A stretch of DNA of 52,049 bases from Oscillospiraceae bacterium (GTDB lineage: Bacteria; Bacillota; Clostridia; Oscillospirales; Oscillospiraceae), in assembly GCA_016286665.1 (NCBI GenBank), contig JAEETX010000009.1, positions 1 through 52,049 of the forward strand, given 5' to 3'. The stretch's first letter is position 1; each line of letters starts with the position of its first letter. The position numbers were made by a program, and so were the translations under genes. The notes beneath the pieces are model-generated. The model had not been told where the DNA came from. It did no database searches and saw only the letters and a list, made by a program, of their open reading frames with translations. Shown in pieces: positions 51,940-52,049 of the stretch.

Positions 51940-52049
51940 TTGAAGCAAAAAACCATCATCAAGGATCTTACCGTCGGCAGCCCCGTGAAGCAGCTGCTGA
52001 CCTTTTCCCTTCCCTTCATCTTTGCCAACCTGCTGCAGCAGGTCTACAA
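51940..52049 (+). CDS. MATE-family efflux transporter, N-terminal fragment
   Basis: Cut by the window edge; 36 residues are visible. The reading KQKTIIKDLTVGSPVKQLL and then FSLPFIFANLLQQVY is the standard start of NorM/DinF-type multidrug and toxin extrusion proteins (first helix). The start is TTG with GGAGG nine bases upstream and a strong promoter. Substrate and coupling ion cannot be told. Confidence 0.85.
   Translation, partial: MKQKTIIKDLTVGSPVKQLLTFSLPFIFANLLQQVY

Overview
The window looks like chromosome of a GC-rich, anaerobic, spore-forming Clostridia bacterium, most like the gut Oscillospiraceae (Oscillibacter/Flavonifractor-type). This is inferred from the Gram-positive ylxM-ffh-rpsP-khpA-rimM-trmD order, SpoIID, SLH-domain surface proteins, oxygen-sensitive iron-sulfur and molybdenum enzymes, a membrane pyrophosphatase, anaerobic-type CbiK, strong AGGAGG ribosome sites with several TTG/GTG starts, and many clean TTGACA-N17-TATAAT promoters. 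I see no tRNA, rRNA, insertion sequence, prophage or CRISPR array. Genes are tightly packed and no gap reaches 300 bases.

Layout. 1-1.4 kb: tetrapyrrole genes cbiK and a Met8-like gene. 1.5-5.3 kb (minus): membrane acyltransferase with its own promoter and a duplicated operator-like box, then queA and a spoIID-like gene. 5.5-7.6 kb: asd and dapA (lysine/diaminopimelate) separated by a hairpin. 7.6-12.9 kb (minus): an EF-G-like GTPase with altered GTPase motifs, a large membrane protein that looks like a catalytically dead P-type ATPase, and rlmB. 13-17.7 kb: rhomboid-like pseudoprotease with a Cys/His tail, pepV-like dipeptidase, SLH protein, single-P-loop ATPase. 17.7-22.3 kb (minus): an apparent operon of M32 carboxypeptidase, TlpA-like lipoprotein, an easily missed 48-residue CXXC protein (CD1871A type), membrane 4Fe-4S protein and DUF169 protein. 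22.4-26.4 kb: pepT, an unknown 111-residue protein and a K+-dependent-type pyrophosphatase. 26.6-30.7 kb (minus): HtrA protease and a molybdopterin enzyme resembling the large subunit of pyrogallol-phloroglucinol transhydroxylase. 31-34.4 kb: SDR, rhamnulose-1-phosphate aldolase, DivIVA-like protein and nitroreductase in one run. 34.5-36.8 kb: secreted SLH-like protein with eight calcium-loop repeats. 36.9-40.9 kb (minus): yfmF-like gene, lgt with a long acidic tail, asnS. 40.9-48 kb (minus): a 2,352-residue NdvB-type glucan synthase/phosphorylase. 48.1-51.8 kb: SRP/ribosome-maturation operon. The right edge cuts a MATE transporter.

The most interesting items are the transhydroxylase-like Mo enzyme divergent from an SDR-RhaD operon, the P-type ATPase pseudoenzyme, the TlpA/CXXC/4Fe-4S/DUF169 redox operon, and the recurrence of acidic low-complexity extensions on three membrane-associated proteins. 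All functions come from reading motifs by eye; no database search was run.
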